DNA of 56,504 nucleotides from positions 1 through 56,504 of the forward strand of contig BAXO01000028.1 in the NCBI GenBank assembly GCA_001310555.1. The letters are read 5' to 3'. The stretch is from Bacillus sp. JCM 19058 (GTDB lineage Bacteria; Bacillota; Bacilli; Bacillales_H; Bacillaceae_D). Positions 28,799-39,074 of this stretch are shown piece after piece. The notes below the pieces were generated by a model. It had not been told where the DNA came from. It worked only from the letters and a program-made list of their open reading frames with translations, and made no database searches. The position numbers and the translations under genes are program-made. The stretch's first letter is position 1. Every line of letters starts with the position of its first letter.

Positions 28799-29320
28799 TT
28801 GGCAAGAACTACATCGAAAAATCGTAAAGAAGAGATTCTTGAAGCAGGTTTAGAAGTATTTGCAAAGAGGGGTTATTATAATACAACGACCGCACACATT
28901 GCAGAAAAAGCCGGGATATCGCAACCCTATGTGTTTAGATTTTTTCAAACAAAGGAAGAATTATTTATCGCAGCTTTAGAGAGGGCGTTTGAAAGGATCA
29001 TTCAAACACTCAATCATGTACAGTCGAGTCCGGAAGAGCTAGGTACAAAAATTGTTAAAGCCTATGAAGAGTTGATGGACTCACATCCTAATGAATTTGC
29101 TTTGCAAGTAATAGGGATTTCAATTAGGGAAGAAGCGATTCAAAATGTTTCAAAAGTGGGGCTGTCCCGCATGAGAAGTAACATTTTGGAAAAGTTTAAA
29201 TCAGCAGGGATAGAAGATCCAGAGCAAAAAGCAACGGTCTCTATAGCAATGGGAATGTTATGTAATATTTCTTCCTTTTTAGATCTTCCTGAGCTGTTTG
29301 GGGTCAAACAAAATAAATAA
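28799..29320 (+). CDS. TetR/AcrR-family regulator 2
   Basis: 173 residues, intact, starting at TTG 28799 after GGGAG. HTH: FAKRGYYNTTTAHIAEKAGI then SQPYVFRFFQTKEELFIAAL. The C-terminal domain (YEELMDSHPNEFALQVIGIS) is of the AcrR type that binds hydrophobic drugs. It precedes a DHA2 drug exporter and an operon of detoxifying enzymes. An inverted repeat lies on its 3' side and related motifs lie before the exporter and the epimerase, so it probably controls the whole cassette. Confidence 0.88.
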   Translation: MARTTSKNRKEEILEAGLEVFAKRGYYNTTTAHIAEKAGISQPYVFRFFQTKEELFIAALERAFERIIQTLNHVQSSPEELGTKIVKAYEELMDSHPNEFALQVIGISIREEAIQNVSKVGLSRMRSNILEKFKSAGIEDPEQKATVSIAMGMLCNISSFLDLPELFGVKQNK

Positions 29321-29360
29321 CTGAAGCAAATTGGGTATTTATTTTGTGACTTTTTCACCA

Positions 29361-29386
29361 TTAGTTATTGACTAATCAATAACTAA
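29361..29386. promoter_or_regulatory. 26-bp inverted repeat, operator candidate
   Basis: Perfect arms TTAGTTATTGA and TCAATAACTAA around CTAA, between tetR 2 and the MFS gene. Related sequences occur at 29518-29540 and 31037-31058. There is no T-tract, so it is more likely an operator than a terminator. Confidence 0.6.
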
Positions 29387-29517
29387 TGACATTGAAAAGA
29401 TAGCTTTTAAAATTGATGAGCCGATATGTAATAAACCCTTTTTCCCTAACATAGAGCCGTCATTAAGTGCTACAAGCCTTAATAAGGTGCGAGTTATTAA
29501 AAATATTTTATCTATTA

Positions 29518-29540
29518 AATTATTGATTTATCACTAATTT
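29518..29540 (+). promoter_or_regulatory. related operator-like motif before the MFS gene
   Basis: AATTATTGATTTATCACTAA, an imperfect version of the 29361 repeat, about 45 bp before the exporter start. Confidence 0.45.
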
Positions 29541-29580
29541 AACTAGTTCAATAAATAAAAAAAACAGGAGTGTGAATGTT

Positions 29581-31037
29581 ATGAAAAGTGTTGTCCAAAG
29601 CCCGCAAAATACAAATCAACGTAGCTCCCAACGATGGCTGGCACTTGTATTTCTTGCTTTAGCTCAATTCTTAGTCGTGTTAGATTCGTCTATAGTGAAT
29701 ATTGCTTTGCCTTCAATAGGAAATGACCTTCTTCTAAATACAGATACGTTGACCTGGGTGATTACGGCTTATATTGTTCCAATGGGTGGATTGCTTTTAC
29801 TTGGTGGTCGTTTAGCAGACAGATTTGGTCATAGACGTATCTTCATGCTAGGAGTAATAGGTTTTATTGTAGGTTCAACTGCAGCAGGGGTGTCGTCTTC
29901 CATTGAATGGTTATTATTCTCACGTGCAATACAAGGAGCGTCAGCAGGATTCTTGGCACCATCGGCACTTGCGCTAGTTACACTACTCTTTACTGAGCCA
30001 GAAGAACGTGCCAAAGCATTAGGGATATGGGGCGTGGTAGCAGGTCTTGGAAGTGGGGTAGGTGTTCTACTTGGTGGTATTTTAACCTCTTTGTTAGGAT
30101 GGGCAGCAATATTTTTTATTAATGTCCCTTTAGGGATTCTTGTTATTGCTACAATACCTAAACTCATTACCAAAGATTCACCATCCAAGAATAAGAAAAC
30201 GGATGTGCTAGGGGCTGTGACGGTTACAGCAGGCTTGGGAGCTCTCGTGACGGCTCTTTCGGCAGCGAATCAAGTGAACGTTACGACTATGTTGTCTCTC
30301 GCCGTGGTAGGTATTGCATTACTTATATCCTTTATTTATATTGAAAAACGGACAAAGGAACCTCTTCTGCCTTTTAGTATTTTTCAAAATACGTCAGTAA
30401 CTAGAGGAAACTTGGCTATGCTGTTACTTGGTGGTGCAACCATCGGACTGTTTTTTGGAATTTCTGTTTATATGCAAAGTGTCTTGCAATACGATGCACT
30501 CACTACAGGCTAGCTCAGCTACCACTCGTTGGAGCGTTAGTTGTAAGTGCTGGAATGATTCCGGTTGTTATGAATCAATTCGGTACAGAAAGATCATTAG
30601 TCGTATCTCTGCTACTATTTGCGGTAGGGTTGATCTGGCTTTCATTTGCACCTAGCAATGCCTCCTTTATTATTCACTTACTCGGTCCCACCATTGTGAT
30701 AGGCATTGGTCTTGGCGGAGCACTTGTTGCTACGACTGCATTAGCCGTCACTGGAGTTGCCAAACAAGAAGAAGGACTTGCAGGTGGACTAGTTAATTCA
30801 AGCCAGCAATTCGGTGGTGCTGTAGGAATTACTATCCTTGTTGTACTTTCTGCTATCAGGACAGAAACGCTTGCTTCTTCTGGCCATAATTCAGTTGATG
30901 CGCTTACCGGTGGGTTAAGCTGGGTATTCATTGGAGCGGCCATTTTTGCTGTCATTGGAGCGATTTTAGTCACCTTTGTTCAACGCAAGCAACAACAATC
31001 ACAGATTAAATCAACAAAAATTCATATATCAAAATAA
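29581..31037 (+). CDS. DHA2-family MFS multidrug exporter (14 helices)
   Basis: About 485 residues. Motif C-like and DHA2 features: FLVVLDSSIVNIALPSIG in helix 1, GGRLADRFGHRRIFMLGVIG (motif A), LFSRAIQGASAGFLAPSALA and the antiporter region WGVVAGLGSGVGVLLGGIL. The C-terminal half includes EGLAGGLVNSSQQFGGAVG. ATG 29581 is chosen because AGGAG lies ten bases upstream; GTG 29572 is too close. One indel near 30512 splits it. Similar proteins (EmrB/QacA/LfrA type) expel drugs by proton antiport. It leads an operon under the TetR regulator. Confidence 0.88.
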
Positions 31038-31058
31038 TTATTGATTAATTACTAATAA
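31037..31058 (+). promoter_or_regulatory. operator-like motif before the epimerase gene
   Basis: ATTATTGATTAATTACTAAT, the third site resembling the 29361 inverted repeat. It lies at the end of the MFS gene, 15 bp before the next start codon. Confidence 0.45.
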
Positions 31059-31072
31059 GGGGGTTTTTAAAA

Positions 31073-32027
31073 TTGAAAAAAAGCGATTGTTTTAGGAGCG
31101 ACAGGAGCCACGGGGCAAGTCATAATAACTGAACTATTAGCAAGAGAAGTCCAAGTCATTGCTTTTGCGCGCACTGAAACAAAATTAAAAGCGTTAATGA
31201 AAAAGCATCATTATGATCAGAGACTGTCCTACAAAGTAGGAGATATATTTGATTATCAAGCAATTATAGACGCAGCAGAAGGGGCAGAGGTAATATTCCT
31301 CTGTTCGGGTGTAGCCTATCAAGATATGGAAGAAAAACTTCTTTTGTTTGGAGAAAGTGCGATGAAAGCTTCAGATATATTAGGAGCTAAAATCGTTGTT
31401 GTTGATGGAACTTATGTCTACGGATATCAAATTGCGAAGGGGGATGAAAATCATCCTAAACAACCCCATACGAAAAAGGGAAAGTTAAGGGTAGCATACG
31501 AGAATTTAATATTCAGTAACAAATGGAAAAATGCTAAAGCATTAATTGTTAGACTTCCAGATTACTATGGGGCAACCTCCCAAGGCTCTTACATGCAGCC
31601 AACATTAGAAGGGATGGCAAATAAAAAAGTATCCATCTTTTTTTGGGAACTTGAAAACGCCAAGGGAATATGTCTATTTACCCGATGCAGGCAAAATGAT
31701 TGTTAATATAGCTGAAAAGGATGATGCATACGGAGAGAACTGGAATATACCTGGAGGGGGGTGATTTCGGGTAAAGAAATCATTCAGATCGCTCGTGAGG
31801 TAACTGGTAATCGAAAAAGGGTCATTCCTTTAACTAAAAATAGCGTTCGTTTTATGGGATTGTTTAATTCATTTATGAGAGAAGTAGTTGAGATCATGTA
31901 CCTTACGAAGGAGGGATTTGTTTTGAGCGGAGAAAAATATGAGAAACGCATCGGCCCCATACCCGCGACTCCTTTCAGGAAAGGGATTGAGGAAACGTTA
32001 CATTTTTATATGCAAGGTAAAAATTAG
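31073..32027 (+). CDS. NAD-dependent epimerase/dehydratase-like protein (atypical SDR)
   Basis: About 315 residues beginning, after one extra A is removed, MKKAIVLGATGATGQVIITE (Rossmann GxTGxTG). Then come ARTETKLKAL, VGDIFDYQAIIDAAEGAEVI, VVVDGTYVYGY and VRLPDYYGATSQGSYM, typical of extended/atypical SDRs of the NAD-dependent epimerase family. The start is TTG 31073 after AAGGGGG. Indels near 31640 and 31755 break the frame. The C-terminal region (GIEETLHFYMQG) is the usual substrate-side end. The substrate is unknown; in this cassette a xenobiotic-modifying reductase is plausible. Confidence 0.8.
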
Positions 32028-32070
32028 GGTTACATTTCAAGCGCGATTAAAAATGGGAGGAGAAAAACGA

Positions 32071-33260
32071 ATGACAACTAAAGAAATAGGGAAAGAGACG
32101 CTAAAGAACACGCTCGATCGAATTCTTGCCAATTCTGTGAAAAGAGCAGGTGGGGTTCCTGGAGTTGTTGCCATGGTAACAGACCGAGAAGGAAATATTT
32201 ATGAGGGAGCCGCAGGTGTTCGTGATTCCAGTACCCAGCAGTCTATGACTACTGACACTGTATTTTCCTTATTATCAACGACTAAAGCATTAACAGGTAC
32301 AGTGCTGATGAAATTGGTAGAGGAAGGAAAGGTCCGTCTTGATGATCCTGTTAAGGAGTATGTTCCAGAAATTACTGATATTATGGTTCTCGAAGGGTTT
32401 GATCCAGATGGACAACCTAGATTAAGGAAACCAAAAACGGATGTAACAATCAATATGCTGATGCTTCATACAGCAGGCTTTGGGTATGAATTTTTCAGTC
32501 CCGAGGATCGAAAATATCGTGAAGCTAAAGATGTGCCTTCTATTATGACAAGCTCTTTTGATTCAGTTAAAAGTGTATTGCTATTTGAACCGGGTGAAAA
32601 ATGGAACTACGGTGCCAACATTGACTGGGTTGGCAAGGTTGTTGAGGCTGTGTACGGCATGAGATTGGGAGAAGTAATGAAAAGGGAAGTATTTACTCCC
32701 CTTGATATGTCAGATATTGGTTTTTCTCTATCACCATCAATGAGTGAGCGACGTGCCACTATACACACTCGTGGCCCAGAAGGCAAGCTTACACCTAATC
32801 CATACATCATTTTGCCTCAGCCTCCCGAAATGGACATGGGTGGACACGGGTTATATGGGAGTATAGGCGAATACATGAAATTTATAAGAATGATTCTTAA
32901 TGATGGTTCAGGTGTTCTAAAACCAGAAACTATTTCGAAAAATGGCTCAAAACGGCTAGGAGATTTAAAGAGCGGCGGATGGGTTTCATCTGATCCGACA
33001 GTAGTAAACGATGGGGAATTCTTCCCAGGGTTTCAAAAATCATGGTCGTATACATTCCAAGTAAATGAAACCCGCCTCCCAACAGGACGTCCAGCAGGTC
33101 AATTGATGTGGCAGGGTTAGCCAATCTTTATTACTGGATTGATCGCGAAAATGGCATCGGTGGTTTTTGGGCGACTCAAATGTTCCCCTATCAAGACCCA
33201 TCTTCATACTTAGGATATCTGGAATTTGAATCCGCTGTTTATCAACATTTGAAAAAGTAA
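32071..33260 (+). CDS. class C beta-lactamase-fold serine hydrolase/esterase (EstB-like)
   Basis: About 395 residues, ATG 32071 after GGGAGGAG. The active-site Ser-x-x-Lys is in [13 protein letters not shown], the Tyr motif in [11 protein letters not shown], and the third-box region in [32 protein letters not shown] (one indel at the join near 33118) is typical of the EstB-type esterases and not of penicillin-resistance enzymes. No signal peptide is visible, which argues for a cytoplasmic esterase. It follows the epimerase gene by 43 bp in the same operon. Confidence 0.85.
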
Positions 33261-33289
33261 TTCAAGGGGGATTTTTCATTGGAATCGTC

Positions 33290-33545
33290 TCTATGACTAG
33301 AACGTTCCTTGATACCATCATCGTTTGTTCAAGTGACAGGTTTAGCAATCGTCATGACTGGCATCTACGTTGGACATGGCGCTGGGCTTGAATTAGAACT
33401 GGTTTGGGGGCTCGCTGATATCTTTAACGCATTGATGGCCATACCAAACTTAATTGCCCTTCTCTTCCTATTTGGTGTGATCGTATCAGAAACGAAGAAG
33501 TTTAGAGCTGTCCGGGAACAAAAGAAAATGCAGGAGGCTTCGTAA
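33290..33545 (+). pseudogene. sodium:alanine symporter (AGCS) C-terminal remnant
   Basis: A short FLDTIIVCS.TGLAIVMTGIY piece is joined to LVWGLADIFNALMAIPNLIA then LLFLFGVIVSETKKFRA. Both belong to the last helices of amino-acid carriers of the AGCS family, which normally have about 470 residues. The front of the gene is missing and the two pieces are joined by a deletion. It interrupts the operon between the serine hydrolase and the alpha/beta hydrolase. Confidence 0.65.
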
Positions 33546-33647
33546 TAAAATAGGGTGTGCACGATACATGAAAGTGCATACCCCAAATTCTACCTGCGAG
33601 TACGCACCTAGTTTAATGAACGGATCGAAATAGAGGAGATATCAACA

Positions 33648-34613
33648 ATGATTAAAACGATTATAAATGTTGCTGTACTAATCTTTGGCATTTTTGGCAT
33701 CCTGATAAAAAGGGAAAAAGGGAGAAGTATGCAGAGTAGACTATTTGAATTATTATTGAGAGCAAATAAAAATAAGTTTACTACGAAAGAAGAAGTGTCA
33801 AAATTCCTTGAAAAAAAAGAAAGCACAGAATCAAAAACCTTACCAGTTACAGGATAACTTAAAACTAACATCAAATGTAAAGCAGGTTACTATTAATGGG
33901 ATGCAAACGTTTATACTTAGTAACCAGGCTGCACCTAACAAAAAACAGATCCTTTATCTTCATGGAGGCGCGTATATTCATCAACCCCTCGATTTCCACT
34001 GGAAATTTCTTGACAAAATAGTTATGGACACAAATGCAACTATAATCGTGCCTATCTATCCAAAAGCACCTGAACATCAATACAAGGAGGCTTTTGATAA
34101 AGTATTGCCACTATATGAAAGCTTGCTCAGTCAAGCGAATCCAAGAGATATAATACTCATGGGTGACTCAGCTGGCGGTGGATTTTCTTTAGCACTTTCT
34201 CAGGTTTTATTAGAGAAGAATATAGATCAGCTTCCCAAATGATTCTTCTTTCTCCGTGGCTAGATCTAACGATGAAAAACCCTAAGATACCATCATTAGA
34301 GACAAAAGATCTAATGTTGGAGTTATTTGAATTATCAGTAATAGGAACGTATTGGGCTGGTAACACAGACCCTAACGACTTTATGTTGTCTCCTATTAAT
34401 GGTCCAATAAAAGGGCTGGGTGAGATCACCATAATTGTAGGGACTCACGAGTTATTATGGCCTGACGCACAATTGTTTAGAGATTTAGCAAATGATCAAG
34501 GGGTAAAGATAAATTATTTTGAATATAAAAAAATGATCCATGCCTTCCCTCTAATCCCAATTCCAGAGGCGAAAAAGGCTATTAAGCAAATTGTAGATAT
34601 AATAAATCGTTAA
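33648..34613 (+). CDS. alpha/beta hydrolase (HSL-type esterase/lipase)
   Basis: About 320 residues from ATG 33648 after AGAGGAG. One N-terminal membrane helix (IINVAVLIFGIFGILI) is followed by the HGG oxyanion motif ILYLHGGAYIHQPL, nucleophile elbow ILMGDSAGGGFSLAL, Asp in LLWPDAQLF and His in KKMIHAFPLIP. This is the hormone-sensitive-lipase group of carboxylesterases. Indels near 33823 and 34240 split it. The membrane anchor suggests it works at the inner face or outside the membrane. It lies 21 bp upstream of a P450 gene in the same direction. Confidence 0.85.
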
Positions 34614-34634
34614 TATGAGAGGAGATAACGACTC

Positions 34635-35828
34635 ATGCAAACAAACGAAACTCCGAAAAATACTCTATTTACAGATGAATTCATCAACAACCCTTATCCG
34701 GTTTACGAAAAATTAAGAAAAAGTGAGCCCATCCTGAAACTTATGTTTCCTGACGGCCAGTATGGCTGGCTCATTAGCAGTTATGATGACGCGGTCACTG
34801 TATTGAAGGATCCAAGATTTATTAAGGACATGACTAAACTAGGGTATGAACACGACAGTGTTTTCTCAAGAAATATGTTGTCAGCCGATCCACCAGAACA
34901 TCAAAGGCTTCGCGGGTTGGTACAGAAAGGTTTTACACCACAGATGATCGCAGGAATGAGGGGGCGTATTCAAGACATTGCAGATGGACTCCTTGAAGCC
35001 GTATCTGCCAAGGATCATATCAATCTTATCGACGATTACGCATTCCAACTTCCTATTATCGTGATTAGTGAAATACTCGGCGTACCTGCCAAGGACCAGG
35101 AAAAGTTCCGAATTTGGTCCAACTCCATGATTGAAGCCGTATATAATGAAATTAGCGAAGATGTACAACAGCATATGAATGAATTTATAGCGTATCTTAG
35201 ACATTGGTTTGCTATCGTTCGCAAAAATCCAGGTCATGATATGATTAGTCAGTTGGTTATTGCCGAAAATCAAGGCGATCGGCTGACAGAAGAGGAATTA
35301 TACGGAATCGTTGCGCTGATGATCATTGCTGGTCATGAAACAACAGTCAACTTGATCGGTAATGGTGTGCTTGCGTTATTGGAGTATCCGGAGCAACGTA
35401 AGCTGCTGATGGATCAACCAGACCTTATTCACGGCGCTATTGAGGAAATGCTGCGTTACAATGGTCCTGTTGAATTCAGCACCTCCCGCTGGGCCGGAGA
35501 GGATTTGGAATTCAAAGGACAGCCAATGAAAAAGGGCGACTTAGTTGTTGTGGCATTGAATTCCGCCAATCGGGATCCGAAGCAGTTTGAGGACCCTGAA
35601 ATTTTCAATATTTTGAGGGAGAAAAGCAAGCATTTAGCCTTTGGAAAAGGTATTCACTTCTGCCTTGGAGCTCCTCTGGCACGTCTGGAGGGCGAAATCG
35701 CGATTAACTCATTGCTGCGCCGCTATCCCCATTTCGAGCTTCAAGGGAACATGGAAGAACTGGAATGGAGACCAGGTATGATTGTTCGGGGCGTGAAGGA
35801 AATCCCGCTTTCCCTGAACCAAAATTAG
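34635..35828 (+). CDS. bacterial cytochrome P450
   Basis: 397 residues, intact, ATG 34635 after GAGAGGAG. All core motifs are present: I-helix IIAGHETTVNLIG, ExxR in IEEMLRYNG, and the heme loop FGKGIHFCLGAPLARLE with the Cys ligand. SADPPEHQRLRGLVQKGFTP is the usual N-terminal C-helix region. It resembles the soluble CYP107-like group (PksS/YjiB of Bacillus). No ferredoxin or ferredoxin reductase gene is adjacent, so electrons must come from host partners. With the esterases and reductases before it, it completes a cassette suited to modify a hydrophobic xenobiotic. Confidence 0.92.
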   Translation: MQTNETPKNTLFTDEFINNPYPVYEKLRKSEPILKLMFPDGQYGWLISSYDDAVTVLKDPRFIKDMTKLGYEHDSVFSRNMLSADPPEHQRLRGLVQKGFTPQMIAGMRGRIQDIADGLLEAVSAKDHINLIDDYAFQLPIIVISEILGVPAKDQEKFRIWSNSMIEAVYNEISEDVQQHMNEFIAYLRHWFAIVRKNPGHDMISQLVIAENQGDRLTEEELYGIVALMIIAGHETTVNLIGNGVLALLEYPEQRKLLMDQPDLIHGAIEEMLRYNGPVEFSTSRWAGEDLEFKGQPMKKGDLVVVALNSANRDPKQFEDPEIFNILREKSKHLAFGKGIHFCLGAPLARLEGEIAINSLLRRYPHFELQGNMEELEWRPGMIVRGVKEIPLSLNQN

Positions 35829-35863
35829 TCAATTAAGGAATCGATATAAAAACAGAAACTGTT

Positions 35864-35890
35864 AAGAGGAATCTTTGTGATTCCTCTTTT
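35864..35890 (+). terminator. terminator after the P450 gene
   Basis: Perfect stem AAGAGGAATC / GATTCCTCTT with a five-base loop, followed by TTG and T-rich sequence. It closes the TetR-2 cassette. Confidence 0.8.
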
Positions 35891-36054
35891 GTTTATTGGT
35901 GTCCCGCAACCGTCGGTGTCGAGATTGTGGCGCTCCACGACCAGATCGACATAGTTGGGTGGGTTGCTGGCTCTGCTTTCTTTGCTGTATGTCCATAGTC
36001 AGAAAAGCGAAGTTCGGCTCAAAAAAAATCATTGCAATTTGAAATTGAATCGTG

Positions 36055-36068
36055 TATTATGGATATTG
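36055..36068. promoter_or_regulatory. Rrf2-type operator candidate before Rrf2 gene 1
   Basis: TATTATGGATATTG, part of a five-site family sharing TATTATAGATATTATRGATA; 43 bp before the Rrf2 start. Confidence 0.5.
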
Positions 36069-36110
36069 AAGATCTGCATTAAAGATATTATTATGAAGGG
36101 AGGAGGAATT

Positions 36111-36596
36111 TTGCAGTTCTCCAAAAGTACCGATTATGCTCTACACGCCTTGATTTATTTAGGACTCTCAGAGCGATGCCATAATGTCGGGATCAAGGAA
36201 TTATCTGAGGTGCTTGGTGTATCCGGAAGTTATTTATCTAAAATTATGTCAAAGCTAAGACAGGATGGAATCGTACGCGCTGTACCAGGAGTGAACGGCG
36301 GTTATGAACTTGCCAGGCCGGCTGAACAGATTTCGTTTCTTGATGCAATTCAAGTGATTGAAGGAAGACAGCAGCTCTTCGAATGCTCAAATTCGAGTTC
36401 GCAACAGCATCGATTGTTAGCGGAACAGGAAACTGCACCGCAGGATCAGAAGCGTTCGGACAAGAAGGAATGTCTGGTTGAGAAAGTGATGCACGGTGCG
36501 GAACAGCAGTTGCACCAATACTTGCGGGAGTACACAATCCAGTCGGTATTGGATGAGGCTTTCAATCGTTGCAGTCATGCGGCAAACAAGAAGTGA
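36111..36596 (+). CDS. Rrf2-family regulator 1
   Basis: 161 residues from TTG 36111, placed by the GGGAGGAGG ribosome-binding site. It begins QFSKSTDYALHALIYLGLSE, with wHTH IKELSEVLGVSGSYLSKIMS, the LRQDGIVRAVPGVNGGYELA wing, and a C-terminal part with two Cys (LFECSNSS and KKECLVEKVM) but not the three-Cys iron-sulfur set. That fits the thiol-sensing or disulfide-sensing Rrf2 subgroup (YwnA/SaiR-like). It is strongly similar to the second Rrf2 gene at 41180. Confidence 0.87.
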   Translation: MQFSKSTDYALHALIYLGLSERCHNVGIKELSEVLGVSGSYLSKIMSKLRQDGIVRAVPGVNGGYELARPAEQISFLDAIQVIEGRQQLFECSNSSSQQHRLLAEQETAPQDQKRSDKKECLVEKVMHGAEQQLHQYLREYTIQSVLDEAFNRCSHAANKK

Positions 36597-36614
36597 CACA
36601 CTTCTTGCGTTTTA

Positions 36615-36632
36615 ATTATAGATATAATAGAT
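36615..36632. promoter_or_regulatory. Rrf2-type operator candidate before the FAD oxidoreductase remnant / MFS 2
   Basis: ATTATAGATATAATAGAT, 24 bp before the remnant's start; same motif as 41121 and 41759. Confidence 0.55.
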
Positions 36633-36655
36633 CTATATATGTTGTATTGTGGGGT

Positions 36656-37070
36656 ATGAAAAACCAAATTTTTGATGTGGCCATTATTGGCGGCCAGGCT
36701 GAAGCGTTTTACCGTCTGCATGGATGACCTGATGAACGAAAGGATATCGAGTGTGAGGAACTTAGGCGGAACCAAGTGCGGTTGTTTGACTCACCGATTC
36801 GGCAGATTGACTCTAGAAACGAAATCGTAAGGCAAGTGTTGTTCTTGAAGACGACACGACCGTAGCATGTAGGGAAATTTTTTTTCAAACCGGAACTCGT
36901 TATGGGATCGGATGCCAGATGACGGAAACGAGATCGGTTGTTGTCGATGAATTTGGAAAAACAAACATTCCAGGGGTATATAGCGCCGGGGATGTGGTAT
37001 GCCATTGGAACAGGCCATAGCAGCGGCTTCAATGGGGGCATTTATCGCTGTGGTTATAACAATAATAAAC
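36656..37070 (+). pseudogene. FAD/NAD(P) oxidoreductase (thioredoxin-reductase-like) with internal deletion
   Basis: The start MKNQIFDVAIIGG, the beginning of a FAD-binding fold, is followed at once by late-gene sequence: NQVRLFDSPIRQIDSRNEI, MTETRSVVVDEFGKTNIPGV, YSAGDVV and then MGAFIAV. The whole middle, including the CxxC or catalytic region, is gone, and indels break the rest. Intact relatives have about 300 residues. It is the first gene after an Rrf2-type operator, so the thiol-oxidant theme fits. Confidence 0.65.
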
Positions 37071-37098
37071 TAAATACAGAAGCTTGGAGGAGAATTTT

Positions 37099-38530
37099 AT
37101 GATCGATTTAAACAACTTAAAGCGTGGTCCAATTATGGTCGCACTGATCGTCGGCATGTTTGTGGCCGCTTTGAATGAGACGCTAATGGGCAATGCCTTC
37201 CCTGCGTTAATGAATTCATTCAATACATCTGCAACGACGGTTCAGTGGCTCACGACTGCCTATTTGCTTGTCGTTGGCGTACTAGTTCCGGTGGCGGCGT
37301 TATTGCAGCAATGGTTCACGACCCGGCAAATGTTTTTGTCGGCCATGAGTCTGTTCTTCGCAGGCACGCTCATCGCAGCGGTTTCGCCTGTATTCGGCTT
37401 GCTGCTGGCAGGACGCATCATTCAAGCAATTGGTACCGGTATGCTGCTGCCGCTTATTATGAACATTATCATAACCATCTATCCACCGGAAAAACGGGGA
37501 GGCGCAATGGGGATGCTGGGGCTCGTCGTTATGTTCGCGCCTGCGATCGGCCCGACGCTATCGGGCTGATTGTTGATGGGCTTTCCTGGCGCTGGTTGTT
37601 CTATCTGGTATTGCCGTTTGCACTGCTCTCCATTCTTGTAGGAGCCGCTGTCCTCAAGAATGTGTCGGAAGTAACCAAACCGCGAGTGGACATTCTGTCC
37701 ATCCTTTTGTCAACCATCGGCTTCGGCGGAATTGTCTATGGATTTAGCAGTGCCGGTGAACAGGGGTGGTCGGAGCCGTTAGTGATTTGGATGATCGCCG
37801 CAGGAGGCGTTTCCCTGGTGCTGTTTATTTGGCGACAATTTCTGCTTAAAGAACCCGTTATGGATTTGCGGGCGTTCCGCTATCCCGTGTTCGCGCTTGT
37901 CGCCGTGCTGATGTCCGTGCTTCTGATGACGTTCTTTTCGTCCGCAATCATGCTTCCGATGTTTATGCAGGGTGTGTTGATGATGACGGCATTCCAGTCG
38001 GGCTTGGTGCTGCTCCCCGGGGGGATTTTGAACGGGCTTATGGCACCCATTTCGGGCAAGCTGTTTGATAAATTCGGGCCTCGCGTTCTTGTCATTCCCG
38101 GACTGACCATAGCTGTCGTCTCATTGTGGCTATTTACCCGATTCGGCGAAACGACAGCGATAGGCTTTCTCATTGCGGCACATATCACGCTCATGGTAGG
38201 TATCGCGCTCGTGATGATGCCGGTACAGACAGCAGGCTTAACCAGTTGCCTCGTCATCTGCACCCGCACGGGACAGCGATTCTGAATACGCTGCAGCAGG
38301 TATCCGGCGCAATCGGTATTGCCCTGTACATCAGTATTATGTCGAATGGGCAGAAGCAGTATTTAAGTAACGTGAGTGATCCAGCGTCACCGATCGAAAT
38401 CACCAAGGGTCTGGCCGCTGGGATTAACAACGCTTTCTGGTTCGGCGTTATCGTTGCACTTGTTGCGCTGTTACTTGGTCTTTTCCTCCGAAAAGGAGAG
38501 GCGCCAGATCAGGAGCAGGATGTTTCATGA
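37099..38530 (+). CDS. DHA2-family MFS multidrug exporter 2
   Basis: About 477 residues. VGMFVAALNETLMGNAFPAL (helix 1), TTRQMFLSAMSLFFAGTL, LLAGRIIQAIGTGMLLPLIM and EKRGGAMGMLGLVVMFAPAI (antiporter motif region) are present; the C-terminal half includes LNTLQQVSGAIGIALY. ATG 37099 follows TTGGAGGAG. Indels near 37566 and 38255 split it. G+C content is visibly higher than in the methyltransferase/MATE block next to it, so the gene has a separate origin. It probably exports drugs by proton antiport under Rrf2 control. Confidence 0.87.
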
Positions 38531-38589
38531 TTCGTTACTGATTCAGGGAATCATATAAACTACAAGAAGGAATGGAATCGATCCTACCC

Positions 38590-38900
38590 GGTCTTTTGAC
38601 CATAAGGCCAAGAATTTTCAATGAGGAATCTTTTAGCGAAGAGGGGAGAGAACGAAGCAGACGAATCATAAATTGACTTGAAGGGCAAGGGTTCGATTTG
38701 AAAACGCCTCTGTGTTGATATTGGCGCTGCATCAGGTGTGTTCTCCGTGCCATTTGCAGAACGAGGAGCTCGAATAACAGCTGAGGAGAAATCTCCACAG
38801 CTAGTTGAACTGCTCTAGGAAAATACCTCGAATTTGGCTGAGCGGGCAGGTCAATCTACCAATCGAAACTGACCGAAATGGGATATTTGCGTCATCTACT
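38590..38900 (+). pseudogene. class I SAM-dependent methyltransferase remnant
   Basis: With several indels, the plus strand reads GFDLKNASVLDIGAASGVFS, VPFAERGARITAVE and PQLVELL.ENTSNLAERAGQ. This is motif I (DIGAASG) and the following strand of a Rossmann methyltransferase. Start and end are missing. Confidence 0.55.
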
Positions 38901-39042
38901 CTTTCTCAAAGGTTATGCTTACGAATCACTCATTACAAGGGAAGTAAAAAGACAGAAATCTTTTGTTTATTGGGGTACCGCCAAAAGTCAACTGGATCAA
39001 AAATGTTGACACATATATAGATTAATTATAGTTAAAGTGGAG

Positions 39043-39060
39043 TTTAGATATCTATAATAA
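39043..39060. promoter_or_regulatory. Rrf2-type operator candidate before the methyltransferase-MATE pair
   Basis: TTTAGATATCTATAATAA; its reverse complement starts TTATTATAGATAT, matching the site family. It lies 15 bp before the methyltransferase start. Confidence 0.5.
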
Positions 39061-39074
39061 AAAGGAGAGTTGAA

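Noticed and set aside
32071..33260. True beta-lactamase antibiotic-resistance gene
   Set aside because: No signal peptide, and the C-terminal motifs are those of EstB-like esterases; beta-lactam hydrolysis is not supported.
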